DNA of 54,229 bases from Sulfurimonas sp. (GTDB lineage Bacteria > Campylobacterota > Campylobacteria > Campylobacterales > Sulfurimonadaceae): NCBI GenBank assembly GCA_028689055.1, contig JAQTWZ010000012.1, positions 1-54,229 on the forward strand. Direction: 5' to 3'. Position 1 is the stretch's first letter. The number at the start of each line of letters is the position of its first letter. Of the stretch, positions 19,692 to 28,827 are shown one piece after another. A model generated the notes under the pieces. The model had not been told where the DNA came from and ran no database searches. It was given only the letters and a program-made list of their open reading frames with translations. A program made the position numbers and the translations under genes.

Positions 19692-20603
19692 TTATAATAA
19701 TATATCTTTTGCTATTTGAAACTGGTTCGCCGTCATAAGATGAATCTTTGGATGATGGGCTTTGAGTGAATCAAAGAGGTTTTTGCTGAGTTCAAAACCG
19801 ACTTTGTACTCTTCTTCTGCACCTTTGTCATGAGCGTTTCTAAGTGCTTCTATCCAATAATTTGGCACATTTATCCCCGGTACATGAGCTGAGAGAAATT
19901 GTGCGGTACGAAGTTTGGTGATGGGAAAAACTCCCAAAATAAGTTCTGCGCTTTTGTTTTCACTACTGACTTCTTTGTTCGCGAGTTCTTTGAGTTCGAT
20001 AAGCTGCTTCGCCCCTTCGAGATCATACACAGGTTGTGTGATGATGCCGATTGCTCCGTGTTTTATCTTTTTTTGCATCTTTTTTTGCAGAGTTTTTGGA
20101 TTTTTGGCATAGGAGTTGATGACGGCAAATGGATAAATATGCTCAGGCGCAAACGCAAATGGTTTGCCTGCATAGTTCATGCCTGAGTTAAACGCAGAGA
20201 TGATATCAAGTAACAAAGAGCTATCTCCCTCAAAAACACCTTTGGCATGAGGCTGATCGGACAAAGTGGCAGGATCTCCCGTAAGTGCCAATATAGCGCG
20301 AATATCGACTTCGTTAGCTCCAAGCAAATCAGATTGCAAAGCAATTTTGTTGCGATCACGCATGCTCATGGTAGCAATAACGGGTTTATTAAATCTCTCT
20401 TGAAGCATCTTCGCAGCAAAAAGAGCATTGTATTTGAGTTTGGCTAGAGGATTGTCTGTTGTTGAGAAACCATCAACTAGTTTGTCAAGTCCCAGCTCTT
20501 GTATCTTATCTATGATAGGCGCAAACTGCGGAGAATGCCCCGGAGTTGTCTCTAGGGTGATATATGTGCCATTTTGCAGTTTATCTATGAGTGTATCAAA
20601 CAA
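19692..20603 (-). CDS. Methylenetetrahydrofolate reductase family protein
   Basis: A 303 residue TIM-barrel protein. The early strand ITLETTPGHSPQF has the Glu placed as in the MTHFR family, ILALTGDPATLSDQPHAKG matches the flavin-binding region, and YPFAVINSYA, IITQPVYDLEGA and LGVFPITKLRTAQFLS follow the order of conserved MTHFR strands. It is divergent from E. coli MetF, so it may be a second folate- or C1-linked reductase and not the methionine-pathway enzyme. The start is TTG at 20603, with AGGA upstream. It lies just before serS and diverges from serB, which has a possible link to C1 and serine metabolism. Confidence 0.75.
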   Translation of the reverse strand: MFDTLIDKLQNGTYITLETTPGHSPQFAPIIDKIQELGLDKLVDGFSTTDNPLAKLKYNALFAAKMLQERFNKPVIATMSMRDRNKIALQSDLLGANEVDIRAILALTGDPATLSDQPHAKGVFEGDSSLLLDIISAFNSGMNYAGKPFAFAPEHIYPFAVINSYAKNPKTLQKKMQKKIKHGAIGIITQPVYDLEGAKQLIELKELANKEVSSENKSAELILGVFPITKLRTAQFLSAHVPGINVPNYWIEALRNAHDKGAEEEYKVGFELSKNLFDSLKAHHPKIHLMTANQFQIAKDILL

Positions 20604-20657
20604 AAAAAATCCTAATTCGCTATAATTGCGACATTATAACTAAGAGAGAAAAAATAT

Positions 20658-21287
20658 ATGCTAAAACTAGCCGTTTTTGATTTTGATTCAACGCTTATGG
20701 ATGGGGAAACTATCGATTTTTTTGCAGAAGAACTCGGGCTTGGCAAAGAAGTCGCGTACATCACCGAAGAAGCAATGAGCGGAAGACTTGACTTTTTTGA
20801 GTCACTGCAAAAAAGAGTGGGACTATTAAAAGGTCTGGACTATTCTATAGTAGAAAAAATTAGCCAAAACCTTCCTTATATGCCGGGTGCAAAAGAGACG
20901 ATAAGCGAACTCAAAAAACGCGGTATCAAAGTTGTATGTTTTAGCGGCGGTTTTAGAAGTGCTACGGGCTACGCGAAAAATATCCTCGGCTATGATGCGG
21001 ATTTTTCAAATGTCTTGCATCAAAAAGATGGCAAACTTACAGGTCTTGTCGGTGGAGATATGATGTTTAACTTCTCCAAGGGCGATATGCTGACGCGACT
21101 GCAAAATATTCTTGGTATAAGTGAAGAAGAGACTTTGGTCTGCGGAGATGGAGCAAATGATTTGTCAATGTTCGCTCATGCAGGAACACGTGTTGCGTTT
21201 TGCGCAAGAGAAATACTAAGAAAAGAGGCAAATATCGTGATTGAGACGAAAGATTTGACACAGATTTTAGCAAAGATAGAAGGATAA
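20658..21287 (+). CDS. serB: Phosphoserine phosphatase (SerB)
   Basis: HAD-family phosphatase that hydrolyses phosphoserine, the last step of serine synthesis. The 209 residues match the short SerB form without the extra ACT domain. The catalytic motif is DFDSTLMDGE (residues 8-17), with the cap recognised by the acidic residues of LMDGETIDFF. Motif II is CFSGGF, the conserved Lys is in FSKGDML, and motif III is CGDGANDLSMF. A small conserved gene follows after 2 bases. It is divergent from the MTHFR-like gene. Confidence 0.93.
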   Translation: MLKLAVFDFDSTLMDGETIDFFAEELGLGKEVAYITEEAMSGRLDFFESLQKRVGLLKGLDYSIVEKISQNLPYMPGAKETISELKKRGIKVVCFSGGFRSATGYAKNILGYDADFSNVLHQKDGKLTGLVGGDMMFNFSKGDMLTRLQNILGISEEETLVCGDGANDLSMFAHAGTRVAFCAREILRKEANIVIETKDLTQILAKIEG

Positions 21288-21289
21288 AA

Positions 21290-21610
21290 ATGTTAGAAAG
21301 TACAGTTTGGAGACAATACCACAGTGAAAACAACTTCAGAGAAAAATTGGCAGAGTTTTCCCATATAGAAATAGGTGAGATCGTTGCAAACGATAAAGAT
21401 CTCTACAACATCCTCAAAGCAAAACTTACAAAAAAAGAGCTCAAGCTTTTTGCTATGGACAGCGCAAATGTGAGTGATGCAGAGATGATGGCTGCGTTTT
21501 CATATGATGCAGAAGCACTCAAAGAAGCAAAATACAAAGTATATAAAAAACTCAAACAAGACAAAATGCGTGCGAGTCTTAAAGCTGTAAAGTTTGATGA
21601 AGTAGAGTAA
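21290..21610 (+). CDS. Conserved hypothetical protein of the serB transcript
   Basis: A 106 residue soluble, charged and mostly helical protein without Cys and without a signal peptide. Its ribosome site AAGGA lies in the last codons of serB, so translation is coupled. I do not recognise a domain. The Lys-rich C-terminal half (YKVYKKLKQDKMRASLK) could contact nucleic acid, but this is a guess. The tight spacing to serB argues that it is real. Confidence 0.7.
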   Translation: MLESTVWRQYHSENNFREKLAEFSHIEIGEIVANDKDLYNILKAKLTKKELKLFAMDSANVSDAEMMAAFSYDAEALKEAKYKVYKKLKQDKMRASLKAVKFDEVE

Positions 21611-21729
21611 ACAAAAAAATTGTGAATTATTCTCCAAAAAGATAAATATTTTTTGGCAGAATATAAGATTAATCTATAATTTATCAAATAGCTTGTACAC
21701 TATCACAGATTTATCACAGAGGAAAAGAT

Positions 21730-22068
21730 ATGAAAAAAACAACTTCGTTATTATTAGCTGCAATGGTTGCAGGCTCTTTATTTGCGACAAACGCAATGGC
21801 GGATGCTAAAGCGGGTCAAAAATACTACCTTAAAAAGTTAAAAGATTGTAAAAAAGACGGTATAGCTAACGGTGGAAACTTCGCAACTAAACATGATCGT
21901 GACACATGGGCTGAGAAAAAAGAAAGTGGTGAACTTATAGACGCATGGAAAGAGATTTGTCCTTCAGGCGCTAGTAAAATTGACAAAATGAAACCAAATG
22001 ATGTCACTGACCTTTATGACTTCTGCTGGCAATATGCTTCAGATGGTGATGTTCCATCTTGTGGTTAA
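21730..22068 (+). CDS. Small periplasmic Cys-containing protein, unknown
   Basis: A 112 residue protein with a clear Sec signal peptide (MKKTTSLLLAAMVAGSLFA, cleavage near AMA-DA). The mature part has four Cys residues (DCKK, EICPSG, DFCWQ, PSCG) and the phrase GQKYYLKKLKD, which resembles small cytochrome c-like proteins of this phylum, but no CxxCH heme motif is present. Disulfide bonds are likely. The ribosome site GAGGAAAAG is good. A hairpin follows at 22081-22107. Confidence 0.6.
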   Translation: MKKTTSLLLAAMVAGSLFATNAMADAKAGQKYYLKKLKDCKKDGIANGGNFATKHDRDTWAEKKESGELIDAWKEICPSGASKIDKMKPNDVTDLYDFCWQYASDGDVPSCG

Positions 22069-22080
22069 TCCCTCAAAACT

Positions 22081-22107
22081 AAGAGTTTAAGCTTAGCTTG
22101 AACTCTT
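22081..22107. terminator. Hairpin between convergent genes
   Basis: AAGAGTTTAAGCT and AGCTTGAACTCTT form a 13 bp stem with one mismatched pair and a 1 base loop, placed exactly between the ends of two convergent genes. It probably ends transcription from both sides. The T-runs are poor. Confidence 0.55.
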
Positions 22108-23828
22108 TACTTCTTCGCAACTATCTTAAACGTAACTCTTCTAGACTTTTCAAAATCTTCGCCACTTTCAAATAGTACCTTTTTAGAAAAACTAAAACCG
22201 CTGCCTACAAGTATTTTGCTCAGCCATTTTTGTGTTGCTGCGTTTTGTTTTGTAAAAAGATAGGAGAGTACAGAGTAAGAGCGCTCCATAGAGAGTTTCT
22301 CATTGTTGAGGTACTGCTGCGTAAAATCAACGCCACCCCATTCGCTTGATGTATGCCCGTTTACTTCGAGTGCTTCTATAGATTTTTTGTGAGTATCAAG
22401 AAATTTTATAAGTTTCATTCCAAAACTGCTCATGAAAGTTTTTTGAGCTTCTGTGAGTTTATATTCTGCTACTTTAAAATATAAAGACGGATCGATAAGT
22501 TCGATTGTAAGGTCACTTTTTATCGTTAAAATATTTTTATCTATTTCATCCGCAAAAGTTTTTTTCAGAGCTGCAAAAAGTGTCTCACTATTTGATGAAA
22601 TCTGTGCCATGCTCCCATCTTTGTTGAGTTTGGCTATCCACATATTTGATTCTTGGGAATTGTCATAAGTATATGCACCCGCAACGGCTACCTGCGAGTT
22701 GTGGAGTATTTTCAGTGCGTTAAAACTTTCATAGTTTTTTGTACCGTAGTGCTCTTGCGTTTTCATATTGAGATTTGCATCTAAGAGCATCATGAGCGCA
22801 TCGGTATTTTGTTTGTCACGAACATATCCGACACCCATAAGAGAAAAGTCCGAAAACTCAGCTATATCTTTGAGAGCACTTGCGTAAGTCGTAGTTATTG
22901 TTTTATCTAAAAGAATGTTTTTCTCAAGATCAAATTTGATAAGACGGATTTGTTCTTTTTTTGTTGTGTCATTTTGCGTGAGTGAGAGTAAAAAGTTTGT
23001 GTCTCTTAGCTGGATAAGCTTGTAGGGTTTGAGTGGGAGTGGAGAGTTATACTCTTTGAGCCATATTTTTTCTCCATTTTCACTCAAGCGCATCAAAAGA
23101 AGCGTATTGTCTGCACCATTGGCACTTGTCCCTACGATGACGAGTGAACCGTCATTTGCTTCGACTGCACTGATGCCTTTATCATCATTTTTAGTGCCAT
23201 ATTTATTACTCCAGAGTATCTCACCCTCTTTAGATAGCCTTGTTAGAGATATATCGCCAAGACCGAGTCCGCTTGCAAAAAGCGGATCGCTTGCATCTCT
23301 GGAAGTGGTTGAAGAACCGATTGCGAGAGCACCTCCGTCTTTTAGTGCGATGAGTTTACTCATTGTGTCATTGAATTTTGTTCCAAATGTCTTGGTGAAG
23401 ACAATATTTGCATTAGCATCGAGTTTTATAAATAAGAATGAACCCTCAAGTGTGTGACCGCCTACAAAATAACCATTATCGGGTCTCTTGAGTACAGAGA
23501 CGGCTTCATTACACAAAGATAAAGCTGCGGCTTTTGAGAGAACTATATCACCATCCGTACCGATTTTGACAAAGTGCATTTGTGTGCCTTGCCCGCCAGA
23601 GAGACTTGCCAGATATTCAAAAGGATCTGTATATTCTTGCGTTTCTTGAGAGCTTGTAGATACGAAGTTTTGAGAAAAGCCTACAGCACTGATACTTCTA
23701 TCATAATCTTCAGTGATGTCGTAAAGTGCATCGCTAAAAGGTTTGTCGATAATAATGGAAAAGCCCATATTTTTTGCAAAGAGATCAGTTAATAGGAGTA
23801 AAGAGAAAAATAGTTTTTTCATTGGCAT
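22107..23828 (-). CDS. Periplasmic repeat protein with a C-terminal OmpA-like domain
   Basis: A 573 residue protein with a signal peptide (MKKLFFSLLLLTDLFA) after a possible extra MP from an upstream ATG. Residues about 40-400 hold repeated units of the type G-x-D-x-SLTRLSKEGEILWSNKYG and LDANANIVFTKTFG, spaced about 45-50 residues apart, which suggests a beta-propeller. Residues about 450-573 carry an OmpA-like part with LEVNGHTSSEWGG and the later ERSYSVLSYLF and SRRVTFKI, which normally binds peptidoglycan. It is convergent with the small periplasmic gene. The partner is unknown. Confidence 0.7.
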   Translation of the reverse strand: MPMKKLFFSLLLLTDLFAKNMGFSIIIDKPFSDALYDITEDYDRSISAVGFSQNFVSTSSQETQEYTDPFEYLASLSGGQGTQMHFVKIGTDGDIVLSKAAALSLCNEAVSVLKRPDNGYFVGGHTLEGSFLFIKLDANANIVFTKTFGTKFNDTMSKLIALKDGGALAIGSSTTSRDASDPLFASGLGLGDISLTRLSKEGEILWSNKYGTKNDDKGISAVEANDGSLVIVGTSANGADNTLLLMRLSENGEKIWLKEYNSPLPLKPYKLIQLRDTNFLLSLTQNDTTKKEQIRLIKFDLEKNILLDKTITTTYASALKDIAEFSDFSLMGVGYVRDKQNTDALMMLLDANLNMKTQEHYGTKNYESFNALKILHNSQVAVAGAYTYDNSQESNMWIAKLNKDGSMAQISSNSETLFAALKKTFADEIDKNILTIKSDLTIELIDPSLYFKVAEYKLTEAQKTFMSSFGMKLIKFLDTHKKSIEALEVNGHTSSEWGGVDFTQQYLNNEKLSMERSYSVLSYLFTKQNAATQKWLSKILVGSGFSFSKKVLFESGEDFEKSRRVTFKIVAKK

Positions 23829-23938
23829 ACTTTTTATTTTTTTAGCAGCAAGAAATATTCCTAAAAATAGACAAATTAATATTGACTATGCTAAAGTATA
23901 TTTTTATGTAAAAAAATTCATATTTAGAGTGAGATTGT

Positions 23939-25399
23939 TTGATATTTCGGGCATTTATAGATAAATTTACTTTTTTCTTTTGGCTTATTTTTTTGGTTGT
24001 AAATGTTCCAATCTATGTCTTTGGTAGTATCTATTTTCAAGAGATACTCAAAAAATCCGAACAAGAAAAAATCACACTTATGATGACTACTTTAGCTCCT
24101 GCAATAGCCTTTAACATCTCTTTTGATCAAGAAAATCAACTGAGTGAGATTTTAAACGGCATACTCAAATACGAGGATATACAGAAAATAGAGTTGGATT
24201 CTTTAGCTCATAAAAAGAATTTATCAAAACAAACCGATCCAACTCTTGAGCTTTTTCAATATGAACATTCCATTATCGATCCCTTTGAAAAAATAGAGAT
24301 AGCCAAAATCACTCTTTACTATTCAAATACAAATTTGAAAAATATTACGCAGCAGATTTTCATAACAATCTTTTTTATCTTTATTTTTGCCTTGATTGTT
24401 TTTGCCATCATATTTTATTCAATTCGTACAGACTTAAATGCTCTCAAAACTATCGCGAATGCCATGAAAGAGTACTCTGTTACAAAAAAAATGCAACCCA
24501 TTTTACTTGAGTGTAAAAGCGAAGAGATCAATACTATTGCTAATGTTACAAACCAGATGATTGACAGTATCTCACACTATCTTATGCAGCTTAAATCTTT
24601 TAATAATGAACTTCAGGAACAAATAGAAGACGAAATTCTTAAGCAACAACAACAAGAGCGGCTCATGATACATCAGTCTCGTCAAGCGGCTATGGGTGAG
24701 ATGCTTGAGTCTATAGCGCACCAGTGGAGACAGCCTCTAAACATCATCGGTTTGGCAACAGCAAATATAGAAACGGAATATAAATTGGGTGTTTTAAATG
24801 AAAAGAAGTTTGATGAGAAGATGGAGATTGTCTCGCTAAACTTGCAGCATATGTCCAATACTATTGATGATTTTCGTAATTTTCTCAATCCTGAACGAAA
24901 GTTGGAGCGCTTTCATCCGTACAAAAGCATTGGAGAGATTCTCAATATCCTTGATGCACAGTTTAGCAACAGTAACATTCGCTTTAAGCTTATAGAAGAG
25001 TCAAACGTTACTTTTTATGGCGTTGAAAACGAGCTTAAGCAGGTGATGTTTATTTTGCTCAGCAATGCAAAAGATGCAATTATGTTGCAAATACAAAAAC
25101 AGAAGATCTCTCAGGGCTTGATTACAATTACTATCAAAGAGCAAAGCGCTGAGGGAATTATTGAAGTATGTGACAATGGCGGCGGTGTAGAAGAGAGTAT
25201 TGTAAATACTATATTTGATCCTTATGTTACCACCAAGTCAAACGCAAACGGGACGGGTATTGGGCTTTATATTGCAAAAAATATTATTGAATCAAGAATG
25301 AAAGGGAGTCTGCGCGTTCAAAACACTCAAGAAGGAAGCTGTTTTATAATCAGGATTTCATTAGAAAATTTAGACAAAAAGGAGAATGAAGTTTTATGA
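23939..25399 (+). CDS. Membrane-bound sensor histidine kinase
   Basis: A 486 residue protein with transmembrane helices at about 10-32 and 138-160 and a short periplasmic domain between them. A coiled-coil and the dimerisation domain with H261 in SIAHQWRQPLN follow. The ATPase domain has the N box around LLSNAKDAI, the G1 box DNGGG (412-416) and the G2 box GTGIGLY (438-444). The start is TTG at 23939, preceded by GAGTGAGA. The next ATG would remove the first helix. There is no receiver domain or neighbouring regulator. It overlaps the TonB receptor gene by ATGA, so signal input from that receptor or from the third gene is likely. Confidence 0.9.
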   Translation: MIFRAFIDKFTFFFWLIFLVVNVPIYVFGSIYFQEILKKSEQEKITLMMTTLAPAIAFNISFDQENQLSEILNGILKYEDIQKIELDSLAHKKNLSKQTDPTLELFQYEHSIIDPFEKIEIAKITLYYSNTNLKNITQQIFITIFFIFIFALIVFAIIFYSIRTDLNALKTIANAMKEYSVTKKMQPILLECKSEEINTIANVTNQMIDSISHYLMQLKSFNNELQEQIEDEILKQQQQERLMIHQSRQAAMGEMLESIAHQWRQPLNIIGLATANIETEYKLGVLNEKKFDEKMEIVSLNLQHMSNTIDDFRNFLNPERKLERFHPYKSIGEILNILDAQFSNSNIRFKLIEESNVTFYGVENELKQVMFILLSNAKDAIMLQIQKQKISQGLITITIKEQSAEGIIEVCDNGGGVEESIVNTIFDPYVTTKSNANGTGIGLYIAKNIIESRMKGSLRVQNTQEGSCFIIRISLENLDKKENEVL

Positions 25400-27387
25400 A
25401 AAAAATAGTATTAATACTTATAACGGCCTGTCTGCTTTTTGCTCATGATGATACTTTGGATTTGCTCGAAGATCTGCAAGATGCCTCTGAAATTGCTACA
25501 CGTACAAAGCTTAATATGAATAAAACGCCATCTGTAGTTTCAGTGCTTCATGCTGAAGAGCTGAAAAAACTAGGAATGACAAATCTTTATGAGGCACTTG
25601 AGAGTGTACCGGGTATAGAGATATCTATGGGTGCTGCGGGAGCAAAACAGATCAATATGCGAGGTAATAAATCAATCCTCAGAGATAAGATAAAGCTCAT
25701 GATAAACGGTATCAGTGTTAACAGTGAACTTGCGGGAACTAGTTATTTTTATTTGGATATGCCTTTGGAATTAATTGAGCGCATAGAGATTGTACGCGGT
25801 CCGGCATCAGTACTTTATGGTTCTTTTGCTCATATAGGTGTTATCAATGTTATTACAAAAAGCGCAACAAATGAAAAGGGTCTGTTTTTTACGAAGATGA
25901 GTTCAAAAAACTTCAAGGAGGCCGGTTTCACACAAAATCTTCATACAGAAAATATGAAGATAGCGCTTGATGGTTTTTTCCAGGACAACAAGTCTAGTCG
26001 AAGTTACGGTTCGTATCAAGATGAACCTTATGGTTTCATGGCTGGAAAAGAGTTTACTTCCTATGAAAACTTTACAAATAACTCTTTAGGCCTTAATATC
26101 TCTTATGGAGAAGATATTTCACTTCAGGCAAGATGGCTCAAAGTTGATACACAAAACTTTTTTGGCTATGGAAGCTGGCCCATAAATAAAGATCCAAAAA
26201 GCCTACAAACGACATCATTTGTAAGCGAATTTCTCTACGCACCAAAACTCTCAAGAGATATTTCGATGGATTTGAAAGTCGGATATAAGCAGTATGAATA
26301 TGAAGGGGATGCCAGATATGTGCCGTACTCTTTACTTCCAACACCTCCAACCCCGCCTTATGACCTTATCGGAGGCGGATACTATAAAGAGCAGGCAATC
26401 TATACAGACGCTGCGTTTAAGTACGCTGTTGCCAATCATAAAATTCTTTTTGGCACCTCACTTTCTTATGCCAAAGTAGCTGATACATATTATTTTATCA
26501 ACAATCCGGCTCTTGACGAGACGCTCATCATCCCTGTAGAAAACATCAAACAAGATATTTCAAGAGAACAATACGCTTTGTATCTCAATGACATCTACTC
26601 TATCTCAGATGTTTGGACACTCAATCTTGGAGGCCGCTACGACTATTATAGTGATGCTGATGCGAGCTTCGTTCCTAAAATAGCCCTGCTGTATAACTAT
26701 GATGAGTTACAGAGCTATAAGCTCATCTATCAACGCTCTTTTAGAGTACCTGCTTGGGTAGAACTTTATGGAGAAGATAGACCTTATTTTGGTGATCCGT
26801 CTCTGAGCTCAGAGACGATTGATACTATGGAGCTTGCATATCGTTATCAGCCAAAACTTGATAATTGGCTCACACTTAATCTTTTTTACTCAGAGATGCA
26901 GGGCTTTATCAATCGTGACGCTGCGTTTTATTTTTTTAACGATGAAGATATTTATTCGTATGGAGCAGAATTTGAGGCAAGAACTACCTTCAACACTATA
27001 ACACTTCAAGGAAATTACAGTTATATTCACATAGAAGATGAGGCGGGAAGAGCACTTCCTTTTGTTGCTACACATTTAGCCAATCTTATGCTCTCTAAAA
27101 AAATCGATAGAAACTGGAATACAGGCGGAAGATTAAGATATGTCGGAGAAAAAAAGAGAGAACTCACAGATACAAGAGAAGATATGGAGGCTTATGTTAC
27201 GTATGATCACTCTCTGACATATAATTATAATGCTTTTACTTTTGGTGCATCTGTTAAAAATCTCTTTGACAAAGATGTTGCGTTTCCTTCACAATTTGGA
27301 ACTTCTGCAACCGCAGGAACATATCTAGAAGATTTTCCTCGTGATGGGCGAACATTTTGGCTCTCTTTAGAGTGGAGAATGCCTTGA
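25396..27387 (+). CDS. TonB-dependent outer membrane receptor
   Basis: A 663 residue outer membrane protein with a signal peptide ending around LLFAHDD. The plug domain is at about 42-160, with TPSVVSVLHAEELKKLGM and VRGPASVLYGSFA, followed by a 22-strand type barrel rich in aromatic residues. The end (WLSLEWRMP) has a Trp close to the C-terminus but not the usual final aromatic residue. The substrate cannot be read from the sequence and may be a siderophore, a cobalamin or another compound. It overlaps the kinase gene by 4 bases (ATGA) and the YfiR-like gene by 4 bases (TTGA). Confidence 0.9.
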   Translation: MKKIVLILITACLLFAHDDTLDLLEDLQDASEIATRTKLNMNKTPSVVSVLHAEELKKLGMTNLYEALESVPGIEISMGAAGAKQINMRGNKSILRDKIKLMINGISVNSELAGTSYFYLDMPLELIERIEIVRGPASVLYGSFAHIGVINVITKSATNEKGLFFTKMSSKNFKEAGFTQNLHTENMKIALDGFFQDNKSSRSYGSYQDEPYGFMAGKEFTSYENFTNNSLGLNISYGEDISLQARWLKVDTQNFFGYGSWPINKDPKSLQTTSFVSEFLYAPKLSRDISMDLKVGYKQYEYEGDARYVPYSLLPTPPTPPYDLIGGGYYKEQAIYTDAAFKYAVANHKILFGTSLSYAKVADTYYFINNPALDETLIIPVENIKQDISREQYALYLNDIYSISDVWTLNLGGRYDYYSDADASFVPKIALLYNYDELQSYKLIYQRSFRVPAWVELYGEDRPYFGDPSLSSETIDTMELAYRYQPKLDNWLTLNLFYSEMQGFINRDAAFYFFNDEDIYSYGAEFEARTTFNTITLQGNYSYIHIEDEAGRALPFVATHLANLMLSKKIDRNWNTGGRLRYVGEKKRELTDTREDMEAYVTYDHSLTYNYNAFTFGASVKNLFDKDVAFPSQFGTSATAGTYLEDFPRDGRTFWLSLEWRMP

Positions 27388-27914
27388 CACAAAGAGTCTT
27401 CTTTTTTCTTTTGACTCTCTTTACTCTTCTTAATGCAAAAGAGTATGATGCTACCGTTATGGATATTGAGGCAAAACTCTTTCCAAAAATAGCAATTCTT
27501 GAAGAGAATATAGCAAACAATCCTTCGCCATATCTGAGTATTATTATTGTATATAAAGAGCCAGATTACGATGCCGCGCAAAATTTCAAACAAAAGATAG
27601 AGTCCACTTATCCGGATAAAATACGTAAAAAAAAGGTGATTGTTGGTTTGGCGCAGTTTGAATCTTTAGAGATTGCAAATATGGATGCACTTCTGGTACT
27701 CTCTCATGAGCCAGATGAGCTTGAGAGGATTGCACTTTGGGCGAATAAAAATAAAATAGTAACTTTTGCTTATGAACCAGCATTTTTGGAATATGGTTTC
27801 GTTGCCTCGATCTACATCGGTAAAACTACAAAGCCTTATCTTAATAGCCAGACAATCAAAAAGTATAATTTTATTTTTGATTCATATCTTCTTCAGCTTT
27901 CAAAATTTAATTAG
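27384..27914 (+). CDS. Periplasmic YfiR-like (DUF4154) protein
   Basis: I place the start at TTG 27384, which overlaps the TGA of the receptor gene. A longer frame begins at 27357. The product of about 176 residues has a signal peptide (VFFFLLTLFTLLNA). The mature part shows the order of strands seen in YfiR/DUF4154 proteins, with YLSIIIVYKEPDY, ANMDALLVLSHEP and the end pattern IYIGKTTKPYLNSQTIKKYN. YfiR in Pseudomonas is a periplasmic repressor of a diguanylate cyclase. Here the neighbouring sensor is a histidine kinase, so it may be a periplasmic modulator or ligand-binding partner. The family call is moderate. Confidence 0.55.
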   Translation: MTQRVFFFLLTLFTLLNAKEYDATVMDIEAKLFPKIAILEENIANNPSPYLSIIIVYKEPDYDAAQNFKQKIESTYPDKIRKKKVIVGLAQFESLEIANMDALLVLSHEPDELERIALWANKNKIVTFAYEPAFLEYGFVASIYIGKTTKPYLNSQTIKKYNFIFDSYLLQLSKFN

Positions 27915-27933
27915 TAGAGTTTTTTATGTGATG

Positions 27934-27955
27934 TAAGTCCCCAGAAAGGGAACTT
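27934..27955 (-). terminator. Hairpin downstream of rpsR
   Basis: On the minus strand AAGTTCCC and GGGGACTT form a stem with one mismatch and a short loop, shortly after the rpsR stop and between convergent genes. An A/T-rich stretch follows. It may serve both the ribosomal operon and the receptor operon. Confidence 0.4.
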
Positions 27956-27961
27956 AGAGAA

Positions 27962-28225
27962 CTATTTTAAGTTCTCGAAAGGTGCAGTTACAACAGCTTT
28001 ACGAGTTACTGTGTATGGAATAAGTGCCGCAGCACGAGCTCTTTTGATTACGATAGTAATCATGTCTTGGTGACGTTTACAGTTACCTGTTAAACGACGT
28101 GGCATAATTTTATATCTTTCTGAAAGAGAGAAACGTAACGCTCCTACATCTTTATAATCCATGAAGTCAACTTTTGCTTCACAGTACTTACAAAATCTTT
28201 TTTTGTATTTTCTTTTTTCTGACAT
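27962..28225 (-). CDS. rpsR: Ribosomal protein S18
   Basis: Small-subunit protein of 87 residues that pairs with S6 on the central domain of 16S rRNA. The start [20 protein letters not shown], the core [14 protein letters not shown] and the helix [12 protein letters not shown] are typical. It is the last gene of the rpsF-ssb-rpsR operon, a layout found in most bacteria. The Cys residues (KRFCKYCE and GNCKRHQ) keep the zinc-type pattern of S18 variants. Confidence 0.98.
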   Translation of the reverse strand: MSEKRKYKKRFCKYCEAKVDFMDYKDVGALRFSLSERYKIMPRRLTGNCKRHQDMITIVIKRARAAALIPYTVTRKAVVTAPFENLK

Positions 28226-28249
28226 GGTATTTCCTTTTGTTATCTATTT

Positions 28250-28798
28250 CTAAAATGGAATTTCATCTTCGTCTATGTCAATAGTAGGAATATCATTGCT
28301 ACTTGGCATTTGACGACTCTGTTCTCTAGCTTTGTTATAGCTAGGCTGTTGTTGTGGTTGTTGATAACTTTGCGCTCTTCCTTGTTGCGGTGCATAAGAG
28401 TCTTGTCCATAATCCTGAGAAGGTGCGGGCATACTGTTATTATAGCCGCCGCCTTGGCTTGCGCCTTGGTTGTCACCTTTAGAATCAAGCATTTGCATCG
28501 TTTCAACTACAACTGAATGCTTTGAACGCTTTTGCCCATTTTGGTCAACCCATTGATCAAAACTAAGTCTTCCTTCTACGAGGATTTTACTCCCTTTACG
28601 AAGATATTGATTGGCAATCTCTGCACTTCTTGCAAAAAATGTAATATCAACGAAACAGACTTCTTCTTTTTTCTCACCATTGCTAGTGAATTTACGGCTT
28701 GTGGCAAGACCTGTGCTTGCTATACCCATTCCGCCTTGAGAGTATCTGAGTTCGATGTCGCGCGTTAAGTTTCCAACTAATATGACTTTATTAAACAT
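28250..28798 (-). CDS. ssb: Single-stranded DNA-binding protein
   Basis: Protects single-stranded DNA in replication, repair and transformation. It has 182 residues, with the OB-fold at 1-105 (start MFNKVILVGNLTRDIELRY, then KKEEVCFVDITFFARSAE). A Gln/Gly/Ser-rich linker follows, then the acidic partner-binding tip DIDEDEIPF. It lies between rpsF and rpsR, read in the same direction. DprA, a partner in natural transformation, lies close by but on the other strand. Confidence 0.98.
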   Translation of the reverse strand: MFNKVILVGNLTRDIELRYSQGGMGIASTGLATSRKFTSNGEKKEEVCFVDITFFARSAEIANQYLRKGSKILVEGRLSFDQWVDQNGQKRSKHSVVVETMQMLDSKGDNQGASQGGGYNNSMPAPSQDYGQDSYAPQQGRAQSYQQPQQQPSYNKAREQSRQMPSSNDIPTIDIDEDEIPF

Positions 28799-28827
28799 GG
28801 GTTTTCCTTAATGTTTAGCGTTTGCTA

